From an uncultured Eubacteriales bacterium (lineage in GTDB: Bacteria > Bacillota > Clostridia > Lachnospirales > Lachnospiraceae): DNA of 18,526 nt. The notes beneath the pieces are model-generated. The model did not search any database. It was not told the DNA's origin and was given only the letters and a program-made list of their open reading frames with translations. Location: positions 1 to 18,526 of the forward strand of contig ONWL01000038.1 of assembly GCA_900321525.1 (NCBI GenBank), read 5' to 3'. Shown here piece after piece: positions 12,898-18,526 of the stretch. Position 1 is the stretch's first letter. The number at the start of each line of letters is the position of its first letter. A program made the translations under genes and the position numbers.

Positions 12898-14232
12898 ATG
12901 ACAGATCATACGTCAGACAAGAACCTGGAATCAGAGGAAAAGTCATTTATCAAAGAGAAAATGGCAGCACCGACGAGGGGAAAGGCATTTTATGCAAAGA
13001 TCGTTTTGGCAGTCATCGGAGGATTGCTTTTATTTGGCATTGCCACGGGGACTTCATTTGCGCTGATGATGCATCATCTGGGAAAAGAAGTGTCAGAAAC
13101 ACAGTCGGAAATCGACATTCCATTTGAACGGGATACGATACCGGAGACAGTAGAAGCTTCTATAGAAACAGAAGATTCGACGGAGGCAGAAGTGCCGGAA
13201 ATCCAGAATGAGGCAGATGCAGACGAGAAGAGGGAAGCGCTCCTGGGTATGTTGAGAGAATTAAATGGGGACAGTATGCTGTCAGAACTGGTCAATGACT
13301 CTTTGTATACTGCATATGAAAATGCGGCTTGTTCTCTTGTGACAGTACGAAACAGTGCAGGGGATGCGGAAGCGTTTTATGCAGAATCAGATACGGTAGA
13401 AACATTTGGTGTCATTGTGGCCATGTCAGATTATGAAGCAGTGGTATTGTTTCCAAGTGAGCCGTTGAACCTGGAGGCGCCTTTTCAGGTGCAGATTCAG
13501 GAATATGGAGTTGAGGCGGTATTGAAGCAGGTGGATTCTCTTACAGGCATTGCGGCATTGACAGTGAACTTGCGACAGCTTCCGGATGGCATACGGGGCG
13601 GTCTGTCGGCCATTGGACTGGGAAATTCTTATAATGTAAAACTGGGAGACAGGATTCTTCTGGCGGGCAGTCCGTTGGGGATGACTGGCTCTGCCATTGC
13701 CGGCAATGTAACTTATGTGAAAAAGGAAGTACACATTTCAGATGCAGTGATACGGTTGATTTATACAGACATACCGACTGCCTATGAGGTGGGCGGCATC
13801 TTGTTGAATGCCAAAGGAGAACTGGTGGGCTGGCTGACATCCCATTACAGCGACAGTACTTTGAGCCGCTGGACAGCGGCGGTGGGCATTTCTGAATTAA
13901 AATCTGTGATGGAAGATTTGATTCTGGGGCGGGATACCGCATCTTTAGGCGTAGTGGTGAGAAATATTTCTTCTTCGTTGGCAGAGTCTCTGGAATTGCC
14001 AGAGGGGTTATATGTAACCAATGTAGACAGCCAGAGTCCGGCTTATGAGGCAGGGATCCAGAAGGGGGATGTGATTACAGCCATAGAGGATGTGGAAATG
14101 CGTTCTGTGCGTAGTTTGCAGAATTTTTTGGAAGATGCAGAGCCGGGAGCAGAGGTGACTGTGAAGGTTATGCGTCTGGGAAGAGATGCTTATAAAGAAG
14201 TCAGTTTTGTTGTAGAATTGGGCAGCAGATAA
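12898..14232 (+). CDS. Membrane-anchored HtrA/DegP-like protein with PDZ domain and no catalytic triad (pseudoprotease)
   Basis: 444 residues: a charged cytoplasmic N-terminus, one membrane helix (about 28-50, 'VLAVIGGLLLFGIATGTSF'), an acidic linker (about 60-110), a trypsin-fold region (about 130-330) and a C-terminal PDZ domain (about 345-440, 'LYVTNVDSQSPAYEAGIQKG', 'GDVITAI'). The fold is recognisable by 'LGDRILLAGSPLG', 'SAIAGNVTYVKKEV' and 'GGILLNAKGELVGW'. HtrA proteases use His, Asp and Ser; by my alignment these are Glu188 ('LFPSEPL' for 'TNNHVV'), Gly217 ('LTGIAAL' for 'TDLAVL') and Val298 ('YEVGG' for 'GNSGG'). It should not cleave peptides but could bind them. ATG 12898 follows AAGGAGGG. 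The next gene is yhaM, 97 nt away. Confidence 0.85.
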   Translation: MTDHTSDKNLESEEKSFIKEKMAAPTRGKAFYAKIVLAVIGGLLLFGIATGTSFALMMHHLGKEVSETQSEIDIPFERDTIPETVEASIETEDSTEAEVPEIQNEADADEKREALLGMLRELNGDSMLSELVNDSLYTAYENAACSLVTVRNSAGDAEAFYAESDTVETFGVIVAMSDYEAVVLFPSEPLNLEAPFQVQIQEYGVEAVLKQVDSLTGIAALTVNLRQLPDGIRGGLSAIGLGNSYNVKLGDRILLAGSPLGMTGSAIAGNVTYVKKEVHISDAVIRLIYTDIPTAYEVGGILLNAKGELVGWLTSHYSDSTLSRWTAAVGISELKSVMEDLILGRDTASLGVVVRNISSSLAESLELPEGLYVTNVDSQSPAYEAGIQKGDVITAIEDVEMRSVRSLQNFLEDAEPGAEVTVKVMRLGRDAYKEVSFVVELGSR

Positions 14233-14276
14233 GAAAAAACTGTGAAAGGTTTGGACCATTACAGGAAAATGATACG

Positions 14277-14312
14277 AAGCGTCAAGTTGTGTCATGGCAC
14301 AGTTTGACGCTT
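14277..14312 (+). other. 15-bp hairpin just upstream of the yhaM SD
   Basis: AAGCGTCAAGTTGTG (14277-14291) pairs with CACAGTTTGACGCTT (14298-14312), 15 bp with two G-U pairs and a 6-nt loop. Only three Ts close it, so it is a poor terminator, but it ends 6 nt before the yhaM SD (14319-14323). It may be a weak terminator, an attenuator or an RNA-stability element. Confidence 0.6.
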
Positions 14313-14329
14313 TGAAATGGAGGAATGAA

Positions 14330-15271
14330 ATGTATATCAGTGAATTGCGTGAAGGACAGCGCGTTAGTCAGGTTTTTTTGTGCAAAAGCAAAACAGTAGC
14401 CACAACCAAGGCAGGTAAGACGTATTATTCTTTACAGTTGCAGGATAAGACTGGTCTGTTAGATGGAAAAGTGTGGGATTTGAACAATGGCATCGAGCAT
14501 TTTGAGGCGATGGAATTTATCCAGGTAGATGGAGAAGTGACGGTATTTGCTTCGGCATTGCAGTTGAACATCCGCCGCATCCGCAAGGCGAGAGAGAATG
14601 AGTATGTAGTAGAGGATTATTTTCCGGTATCCAGTAAAAATATTGATGTCATGTACCAGGAACTGATGCAGTATGGGGATAAGATTAAGAATGAGAAGAT
14701 GAGACAACTGGTACACAGCTTTTTTGTAGAGGATGCAGATTTCATCAAGCGTTTTAAAAATCATTCTGCAGCCAAAAGTGTCCATCACGGATTCATCGGC
14801 GGTTTGCTGGAACATACGCTGGCAGTGACAAAGTTATGCTATTTCTATTGCAGTATGTATCCGGCGCTGAATCGTGATTTGCTTCTGGCAGCGGCTATGT
14901 TTCATGACATTGGGAAGCTAGAGGAATTGTCCCCATTCCCTACCAATGATTATACGGATGAGGGACAGCTGTTAGGGCATATTGTCATTGGCTGTGAGAT
15001 GGTAGGCGCACGGATTCGCACCATTCCCGGATTCCCGGAGCGGACAGCAGCAGAGCTGCGCCACTGTATTCTGGCACATCACGGAGAGTTTGAGTATGGC
15101 TCTCCTAAGAAGCCTGCATTGATGGAAGCCTTGGCGTTAAATTTTGCAGACAATACCGATGCCAAACTGGAAGTGATGATTGAAGCGCTAAGCGGCAATG
15201 TCAACGGAGAGTGGATGGGATTTAATCGCTTCTTAGAAAGCAATATTCGTAAGAGCACTGAACTGGAATAA
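14330..15271 (+). CDS. yhaM: 3'-5' exoribonuclease YhaM (OB-fold and HD domain)
   Basis: A 313-residue nuclease, the length of B. subtilis YhaM (314), which trims RNA and single-stranded DNA 3' ends. Seen: an N-terminal OB-fold ('FLCKSKTVATTKAGKTYYSL', 'LLDGKVWD', 'VDGEVTVF', about 1-90) and a C-terminal HD phosphohydrolase domain with 'VHHGFIGGLLEHTLAV', the metal pair His192-Asp193 in 'MFHDIGKLEEL', 'LGHIVIG', 'CILAHHGEFEYGSPKKP' and 'NFADNTDAK'. ATG 14330 is chosen over ATG 14294 because GGAGG (14319-14323) lies 6 nt before it and the family begins close to 'ISELREGQRV'; ATG 14294 lies in the loop of the upstream hairpin. It ends in a strong terminator placed almost on top of the rlmD SD. 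Confidence 0.95.
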   Translation: MYISELREGQRVSQVFLCKSKTVATTKAGKTYYSLQLQDKTGLLDGKVWDLNNGIEHFEAMEFIQVDGEVTVFASALQLNIRRIRKARENEYVVEDYFPVSSKNIDVMYQELMQYGDKIKNEKMRQLVHSFFVEDADFIKRFKNHSAAKSVHHGFIGGLLEHTLAVTKLCYFYCSMYPALNRDLLLAAAMFHDIGKLEELSPFPTNDYTDEGQLLGHIVIGCEMVGARIRTIPGFPERTAAELRHCILAHHGEFEYGSPKKPALMEALALNFADNTDAKLEVMIEALSGNVNGEWMGFNRFLESNIRKSTELE

Positions 15272-15280
15272 ACAAGAAAG

Positions 15281-15318
15281 CGCTGCTGCGTCTGATCAAA
15301 GAGCGGCAGCGTTTTTTT
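15281..15318 (+). terminator. Rho-independent terminator between yhaM and rlmD
   Basis: CGCTGCTGC (15281-15289) pairs with GCGGCAGCG (15303-15311), 9 bp with one G-U pair, a 13-nt loop and seven Ts (15312-15318). It leaves only 2 nt before the rlmD SD and no room for a promoter in between. Confidence 0.88.
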
Positions 15319-15332
15319 ACAGGAGAAATGTT

Positions 15333-16688
15333 ATGCAGAAGAATGAAATGGTAACGGTGACAATAGAGGATTTGAGTCAGAATGGAGAGGGCATAGGCAA
15401 AGCAGACGGGTATACCCTGTTTATCAAAGGGGCTGTCATTGGGGATCGGGTGCGTGCCAAAATCATCAAGGCCAAGAAAACATATGGGTATGCCCGTGTT
15501 GAGGAACTGCTGAGCCCTTCGGCCTCTCGTGTGAGCCCAGCCTGTCCCATAGCAGAACCCTGCGGAGGCTGTCAGCTGCAGAATATGACCTATGAGGCAC
15601 AGTTGGCATTTAAGCAAAAGAAGGTAGCGGACAGCTTTGCCAGACTGGGGCATCTGGCGGATGTGCCCATGCTGCCCATCAAAGGAATGGAACACCCCTT
15701 CCGGTATCGCAACAAAGCTCAGGTTCCAGTGTCACGGGATCGAAACGGACGGCTTATTGCCGGCTTTTATGCAGGACGTACCCATTCTGTCATTCCACAG
15801 GAAGACTGTCTGCTAGGAGCGGAGGAAAATGCCCAAATCGTCCGTATGGTTCTAGATCATATGGAACGCTGTCACATTCCTCCTTATGAGGAAGAAACCG
15901 GTAACGGTCTGCTGCGTCATATCCTGATTCGCAAAGGATTTGCCACAGGAGAATGGATGGTATGTCTGATCATCAATGGAGATCACTTCCCGAAGATGGA
16001 ACAATTAACCAAGCAACTTCTGACCATCCCCGGCATGACGGATATCTCCCTCAACATCAACAAAGAGCGAAACAATGTAATCCTGGGGCGCACCATCTGT
16101 CAGGTTTACGGACCAGGGTACATTACGGATTATATTGGAAATGTGGCATACCGCATCTCTCCTCTGTCTTTTTATCAGGTGAATCCTGTCCAGACAGAAG
16201 TGCTGTATGGCACTGCCCTGGACTATGCCGGTCTGACCGGACAGGAGACGGTGTGGGATCTGTACTGCGGCATCGGTACCATCTCCCTGTTTCTGGCGCA
16301 GAAGGCAAAGCAGGTGTATGGCGTGGAGATCGTGGAGGCAGCCATCCGGGACGCCAGAGAGAATGCGGCGCTGAATCAGCTGCACAATGCAGAGTTTTTT
16401 GTGGGAAAGGCAGAGGAGGTGCTGCCGCAGAAGTATGAAGGGGAACAGATCCAGGCAGATGTGATCGTAGTGGATCCTCCCAGAAAAGGCTGCGACAAGG
16501 CAGTGTTAGATACCATGATCCAAATGGCACCAAAGCGCATTGTGTATGTCAGCTGCGATCCGGCAACTCTGGCAAGAGATGTGAGAGTGCTGGTGGATGC
16601 AGGGTATCGGTTGGAGAAGGTACAGCCTGTGGACATGTTTCCGAATACCGTACATGTGGAGACTATAACTAGTTTATACAAAAAATAG
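15333..16688 (+). CDS. rlmD: 23S rRNA (uracil-C5)-methyltransferase RlmD/RlmCD (RumA family)
   Basis: A 451-residue SAM-dependent enzyme that makes 5-methyluridine in 23S rRNA (U1939; in B. subtilis one homologue, RlmCD, also does U747). Seen: an N-terminal TRAM domain ('MVTVTIEDLSQNGEGIGK', about 4-60), the four cysteines of the [4Fe-4S] cluster C71, C77, C80 and C159 with the spacing of E. coli RumA, the SAM loop 'VWDLYCGIGTISLFLA', 'VDPPRKGCDK' and catalytic Cys408 in 'IVYVSCDPATLARD'. AGGAGA (15321-15326) precedes ATG 15333 by 6 nt. It lies directly after a strong terminator, so expression depends on read-through or on a promoter inside yhaM. No defects are seen. Confidence 0.95.
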   Translation: MQKNEMVTVTIEDLSQNGEGIGKADGYTLFIKGAVIGDRVRAKIIKAKKTYGYARVEELLSPSASRVSPACPIAEPCGGCQLQNMTYEAQLAFKQKKVADSFARLGHLADVPMLPIKGMEHPFRYRNKAQVPVSRDRNGRLIAGFYAGRTHSVIPQEDCLLGAEENAQIVRMVLDHMERCHIPPYEEETGNGLLRHILIRKGFATGEWMVCLIINGDHFPKMEQLTKQLLTIPGMTDISLNINKERNNVILGRTICQVYGPGYITDYIGNVAYRISPLSFYQVNPVQTEVLYGTALDYAGLTGQETVWDLYCGIGTISLFLAQKAKQVYGVEIVEAAIRDARENAALNQLHNAEFFVGKAEEVLPQKYEGEQIQADVIVVDPPRKGCDKAVLDTMIQMAPKRIVYVSCDPATLARDVRVLVDAGYRLEKVQPVDMFPNTVHVETITSLYKK

Positions 16689-16714
16689 CAGTGGTATCTC
16701 TACAGTAAAGAAAC

Positions 16715-16743
16715 TTGCAATTCAATAAAGATTTTGATATAAT
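16715..16743 (+). promoter_or_regulatory. Sigma-A promoter of the pyruvyl transferase pseudogene
   Basis: TTGCAA (16715-16720), 17-nt spacer, perfect TATAAT (16738-16743). The leader to the ATG at 16878 is about 130 nt, AT-rich, with no clear structure. The promoter has outlived the gene. Confidence 0.68.
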
Positions 16744-16877
16744 AAAGCCCTGTGGTTTCGTTTATTTAGATAAAAACTAATGTGTAAATATGGTTGGGGT
16801 ATGTTTATAGGCTGGTTCTGAGATGGGGATAAAAAGTGAGAACAACAAACAAAGAAAATAAAAGGAGATCTACGTTT

Positions 16878-17544
16878 ATGAATGAAGCAATAAAAAAATA
16901 GCATATCGATTGTGTCGAAATCAATACTCGTTAGATGGCAGAAAGATAAAACGCCATCGCGTTTCGCTGGAATATTGGAGTAGAGAAAATAATATAGGGG
17001 ATGCACTTGCACCAATCATTTTAGATTGGATGTTAGAGAAAAAAGTAAAGCAAGAAATCAAGAGGTGAAAAAAACGGTTCACTTACTGACAGTAGGATCT
17101 GTTTTGGGAATGGGACGATTTTATTTTGATGCCGTGGTGTATCAGCCAAAAAGCAATCCGAAAGACAATACAATTGGCGTGATACGGCATTTTAAATCCG
17201 TTGATTCAGAAGTAAGTGATCAATTGAAGAAGATAGACACAAGAACTACGGATTACAAAAATTTTATTGATCAGATATGTAATTGCAGCAAGGTGATCTC
17301 CTCTTCCCTGCATGGAATTATTCTGGCGGAAAGTTATGGCATTCCGGCTGTTTTCTTACAGGAAAATATGGATAATGAATTGATAAAATTTTATGATTGG
17401 TATTATTCTACAAATAGAAAGAATATAAAAATTGCATATTCAATCGAAGAAGCAATTGAGATGCAACCCATGGCATTACCCGATTTGGAAAGCATGAGAA
17501 AGAATTTATTAGAAGCATTTCCGTATGATTTATGGGAGAACTAG
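16878..17544 (+). pseudogene. Polysaccharide pyruvyl transferase family protein, decayed
   Basis: The family adds ketal pyruvate (or acts in a related way) to cell-surface polysaccharides. The gene starts at ATG 16878 after AAAGGAGAT (16861-16869), but reads only 7 codons before TAG. One base lost from a run of seven As (16892-16898) would restore 'MNEAIKKIAYRLCR' and on to 'VSLEYWSRENNIGDALAPII'. A second single-base loss, best placed in the six-A run near 17039-17044, shifts to the frame 'KTVHLLTVGSVLGMGRF'. After 'FDAVV' about 70-80 residues of the family's usual middle (the 'RGP' and 'YGDPA' region) are absent; the text jumps to 'NTIGVIRHFKS', then 'VISSSLHGIILAESYGIPAV', ending at TAG 17542-17544. 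The open part 17026-17544 has no proper start. Frameshifts in A-runs could be sequencing errors; the internal deletion is not. Confidence 0.85.
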
Positions 17545-17596
17545 TTTTGGGTGGAAAGATGCAGCCAATGTTTATCCCAAATAGACAAATTAAGAA

Positions 17597-17646
17597 GTGT
17601 CACCCAGTGGATCACGATGATTCAATTGGTGTGACACCTCTTTTTT
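17597..17646 (+). terminator. Rho-independent terminator after the pyruvyl transferase pseudogene
   Basis: GTGTCAC (17597-17603) pairs with GTGACAC (17631-17637); CCA (17604-17606) then pairs with TGG (17627-17629) across a one-base bulge. A CTC and six Ts (17641-17646) follow. The loop is large (20 nt). Confidence 0.78.
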
Positions 17647-17672
17647 GTACGCCTGTCATATACTTGCTTTGA

Positions 17673-17701
17673 TTGCAAATAGTTTCTGCTTCGTCTATAA
17701 T
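17673..17701 (+). promoter_or_regulatory. Sigma-A promoter of trmO
   Basis: TTGCAA (17673-17678), 17-nt spacer, perfect TATAAT (17696-17701), about 54 nt upstream of the trmO start. The same boxes and spacing occur at 16715-16743. Confidence 0.72.
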
Positions 17702-17754
17702 GGATGATATCAGAATGAAAGATAACATGAGAAATCATACCATGGAGGTTTATT

Positions 17755-18462
17755 TTGACACAGGAACATACACTGAAAATCATCGCACATATTGAAACTG
17801 ATTTTCCAGAGAAATTTGGCATACCCAGACAGAGTGGCCTGGCGGAAAGTCTGAAAGGAACCATTGTATTTGAGCCGGAATACCGCAATACAGATGCGTT
17901 AAAGGGATTGGATGGTTACGAGTATTTGTGGCTTTTGTGGCAGTTTCAGGGAACGAAGCGGGATACTTGGTCTGCCACGGTCAAGCCGCCCAGACTGGGT
18001 GGCAATACCCATGTAGGGGTGTTTGCCACCCGTTCTCCTTTCCGACCCAATCCCATCGGACTTTCTTCTGTGAAATTGGAGCAAGTTATCTGGGAAAGTA
18101 AGAGAGGACCGTTGCTTATTGTATCTGGCATTGATTTGAAAGATCAGACCCCTATTTATGACATCAAACCCTATCTGCCCTATGCAGACAGCCATCCGGA
18201 TGCCAGAGGCGGGTTTGCCCATGAGGTGAAGGATTACAGGCTACGGGTACAGTTCCCCGAGGAACTGCTGTGGTTGATTCCAGCGGAAAAACAGGCAGGT
18301 ATCTTGGAAGTGTTGGCAGAAGACCCAAGGCCTTCTTATCACAATGACCCGGAAAGACGATATGGGGTGGCCTATGCGGGCTTTGATGTACGGTTTTATG
18401 TGGATGGAAATGTACTTACTGTTTGTCAGGTGGTGCCGTATACGGGTGAGATAAGGGATTGA
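17755..18462 (+). CDS. trmO: tRNA (N6-threonylcarbamoyladenosine37-N6)-methyltransferase TrmO (TsaA/YaeB family)
   Basis: A 235-residue SAM-dependent enzyme that methylates t6A at position 37 of ANN-decoding tRNAs, notably tRNA-Thr. Seen: a TsaA-type beta-barrel domain with 'IAHIETDFPEKFGIPRQSGL', 'GTIVFEPEYRNTDALKGLDG', 'YLWLLWQF', the signature 'GVFATRSPFRPNPIGLS' (about residues 91-107) and 'DIKPYLPYADSHPDA', then the C-terminal domain with 'EDPRPSYHNDPERRYG'. Length matches E. coli TrmO (235). It starts with TTG at 17755, after GGAGG (17744-17748) with 6 nt between; no ATG fits. It is expressed from its own promoter. With tilS, the tRNAs and rlmD it adds to the translation theme of the window, but not as one operon. 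Confidence 0.94.
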   Translation: MTQEHTLKIIAHIETDFPEKFGIPRQSGLAESLKGTIVFEPEYRNTDALKGLDGYEYLWLLWQFQGTKRDTWSATVKPPRLGGNTHVGVFATRSPFRPNPIGLSSVKLEQVIWESKRGPLLIVSGIDLKDQTPIYDIKPYLPYADSHPDARGGFAHEVKDYRLRVQFPEELLWLIPAEKQAGILEVLAEDPRPSYHNDPERRYGVAYAGFDVRFYVDGNVLTVCQVVPYTGEIRD

Positions 18463-18526
18463 AACAGCGTTTGGCAGAAATCATAACAGAGTTATGAAAA
18501 CGGAAAATGCAGTGGTTGCCACCAAC

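Noticed and set aside
16744..16877. Possible small gene or regulatory RNA in the 130-nt leader before the pseudogene
   Set aside because: No open frame with SD and no stable stem was found; it appears to be plain leader sequence.
18494..18526. ATG-led open frame of 11 codons running off the window end
   Set aside because: It has only a weak AGAG before it and too few residues to recognise; it may be the start of a gene but cannot be supported.

Overview
The window reads as a chromosomal segment of a spore-forming, low-to-moderate GC Gram-positive bacterium of the Clostridia, most likely a Lachnospiraceae-type organism. The reasons are the strong AGGAGG-type Shine-Dalgarno (SD) sites, ATG/GTG/TTG starts, sigma-A promoters of the TTGCAA/TTGACA-N17-TATAAT kind, and the conserved block spoVT - hup - rqcP - yabP - yabQ - divIC - spoIIE - tilS - hpt - ftsH, which parallels the B. 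subtilis spoVT...yabO-yabP-yabQ-divIC...spoIIE...tilS-hprT-ftsH region. All genes lie on the + strand. There are no rRNA genes, CRISPR arrays, insertion sequences or phage genes.

Layout. (1) 1-1794: the end of a peptide/nickel-type ABC importer operon (permease C-terminus, ATPase 1, and ATPase 2 broken by an in-frame amber codon). (2) 1814-4396: spoVT behind a sigma-G-like promoter, then hup-rqcP from a sigma-A promoter, then yabP-yabQ-divIC. A 19-bp hairpin buries the yabP SD. (3) 4465-5807: terminator, a promoter with a 21-bp spacer and a Spo0A-box-like sequence, and a short spoIIE coding only the cytoplasmic regulatory and PP2C phosphatase parts. (4) 5814-9746: tilS-hpt-ftsH from its own promoter. 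ftsH carries what looks like a ~34-nt deletion that puts its C-terminal third out of frame. (5) 9891-12070: a single-gene GH13 maltogenic-amylase/neopullulanase-like enzyme. (6) 12089-12670: tRNA-Tyr, tRNA-Phe, tRNA-Gly(UCC) and tRNA-Gly(GCC), the last with its own promoter and terminator. (7) 12767-15318: a membrane-anchored HtrA-like protein with all three catalytic-triad positions replaced but a PDZ domain kept, followed by the YhaM-type HD nuclease. (8) 15333-16688: the iron-sulfur 23S rRNA m5U methyltransferase RlmD/RlmCD. (9) 16715-17646: a polysaccharide pyruvyl transferase pseudogene that keeps its promoter and terminator. (10) 17673-18462: trmO (TsaA family) from its own promoter.

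Themes. The core is a sporulation/cell-division/translation-quality neighbourhood: SpoVT, YabP, YabQ and SpoIIE act in endospore formation; DivIC in septation; RqcP, TilS, the tRNAs, RlmD and TrmO in translation; Hpt in purine salvage. What stands out is the number of altered genes in one stretch: oppF nonsense, ftsH deletion/frameshift, a spoIIE without its membrane region, a triad-less HtrA homologue and a decayed pyruvyl transferase. Some may be assembly errors (both pyruvyl transferase frameshifts fall in poly-A runs), but the short SpoIIE has its own clean promoter, SD and GTG start and looks like a real architecture. I see no wholly new multi-gene system; the best leads are the soluble SpoIIE, the yabP SD-sequestering terminator-like hairpin, the split ftsH and the pseudo-HtrA.
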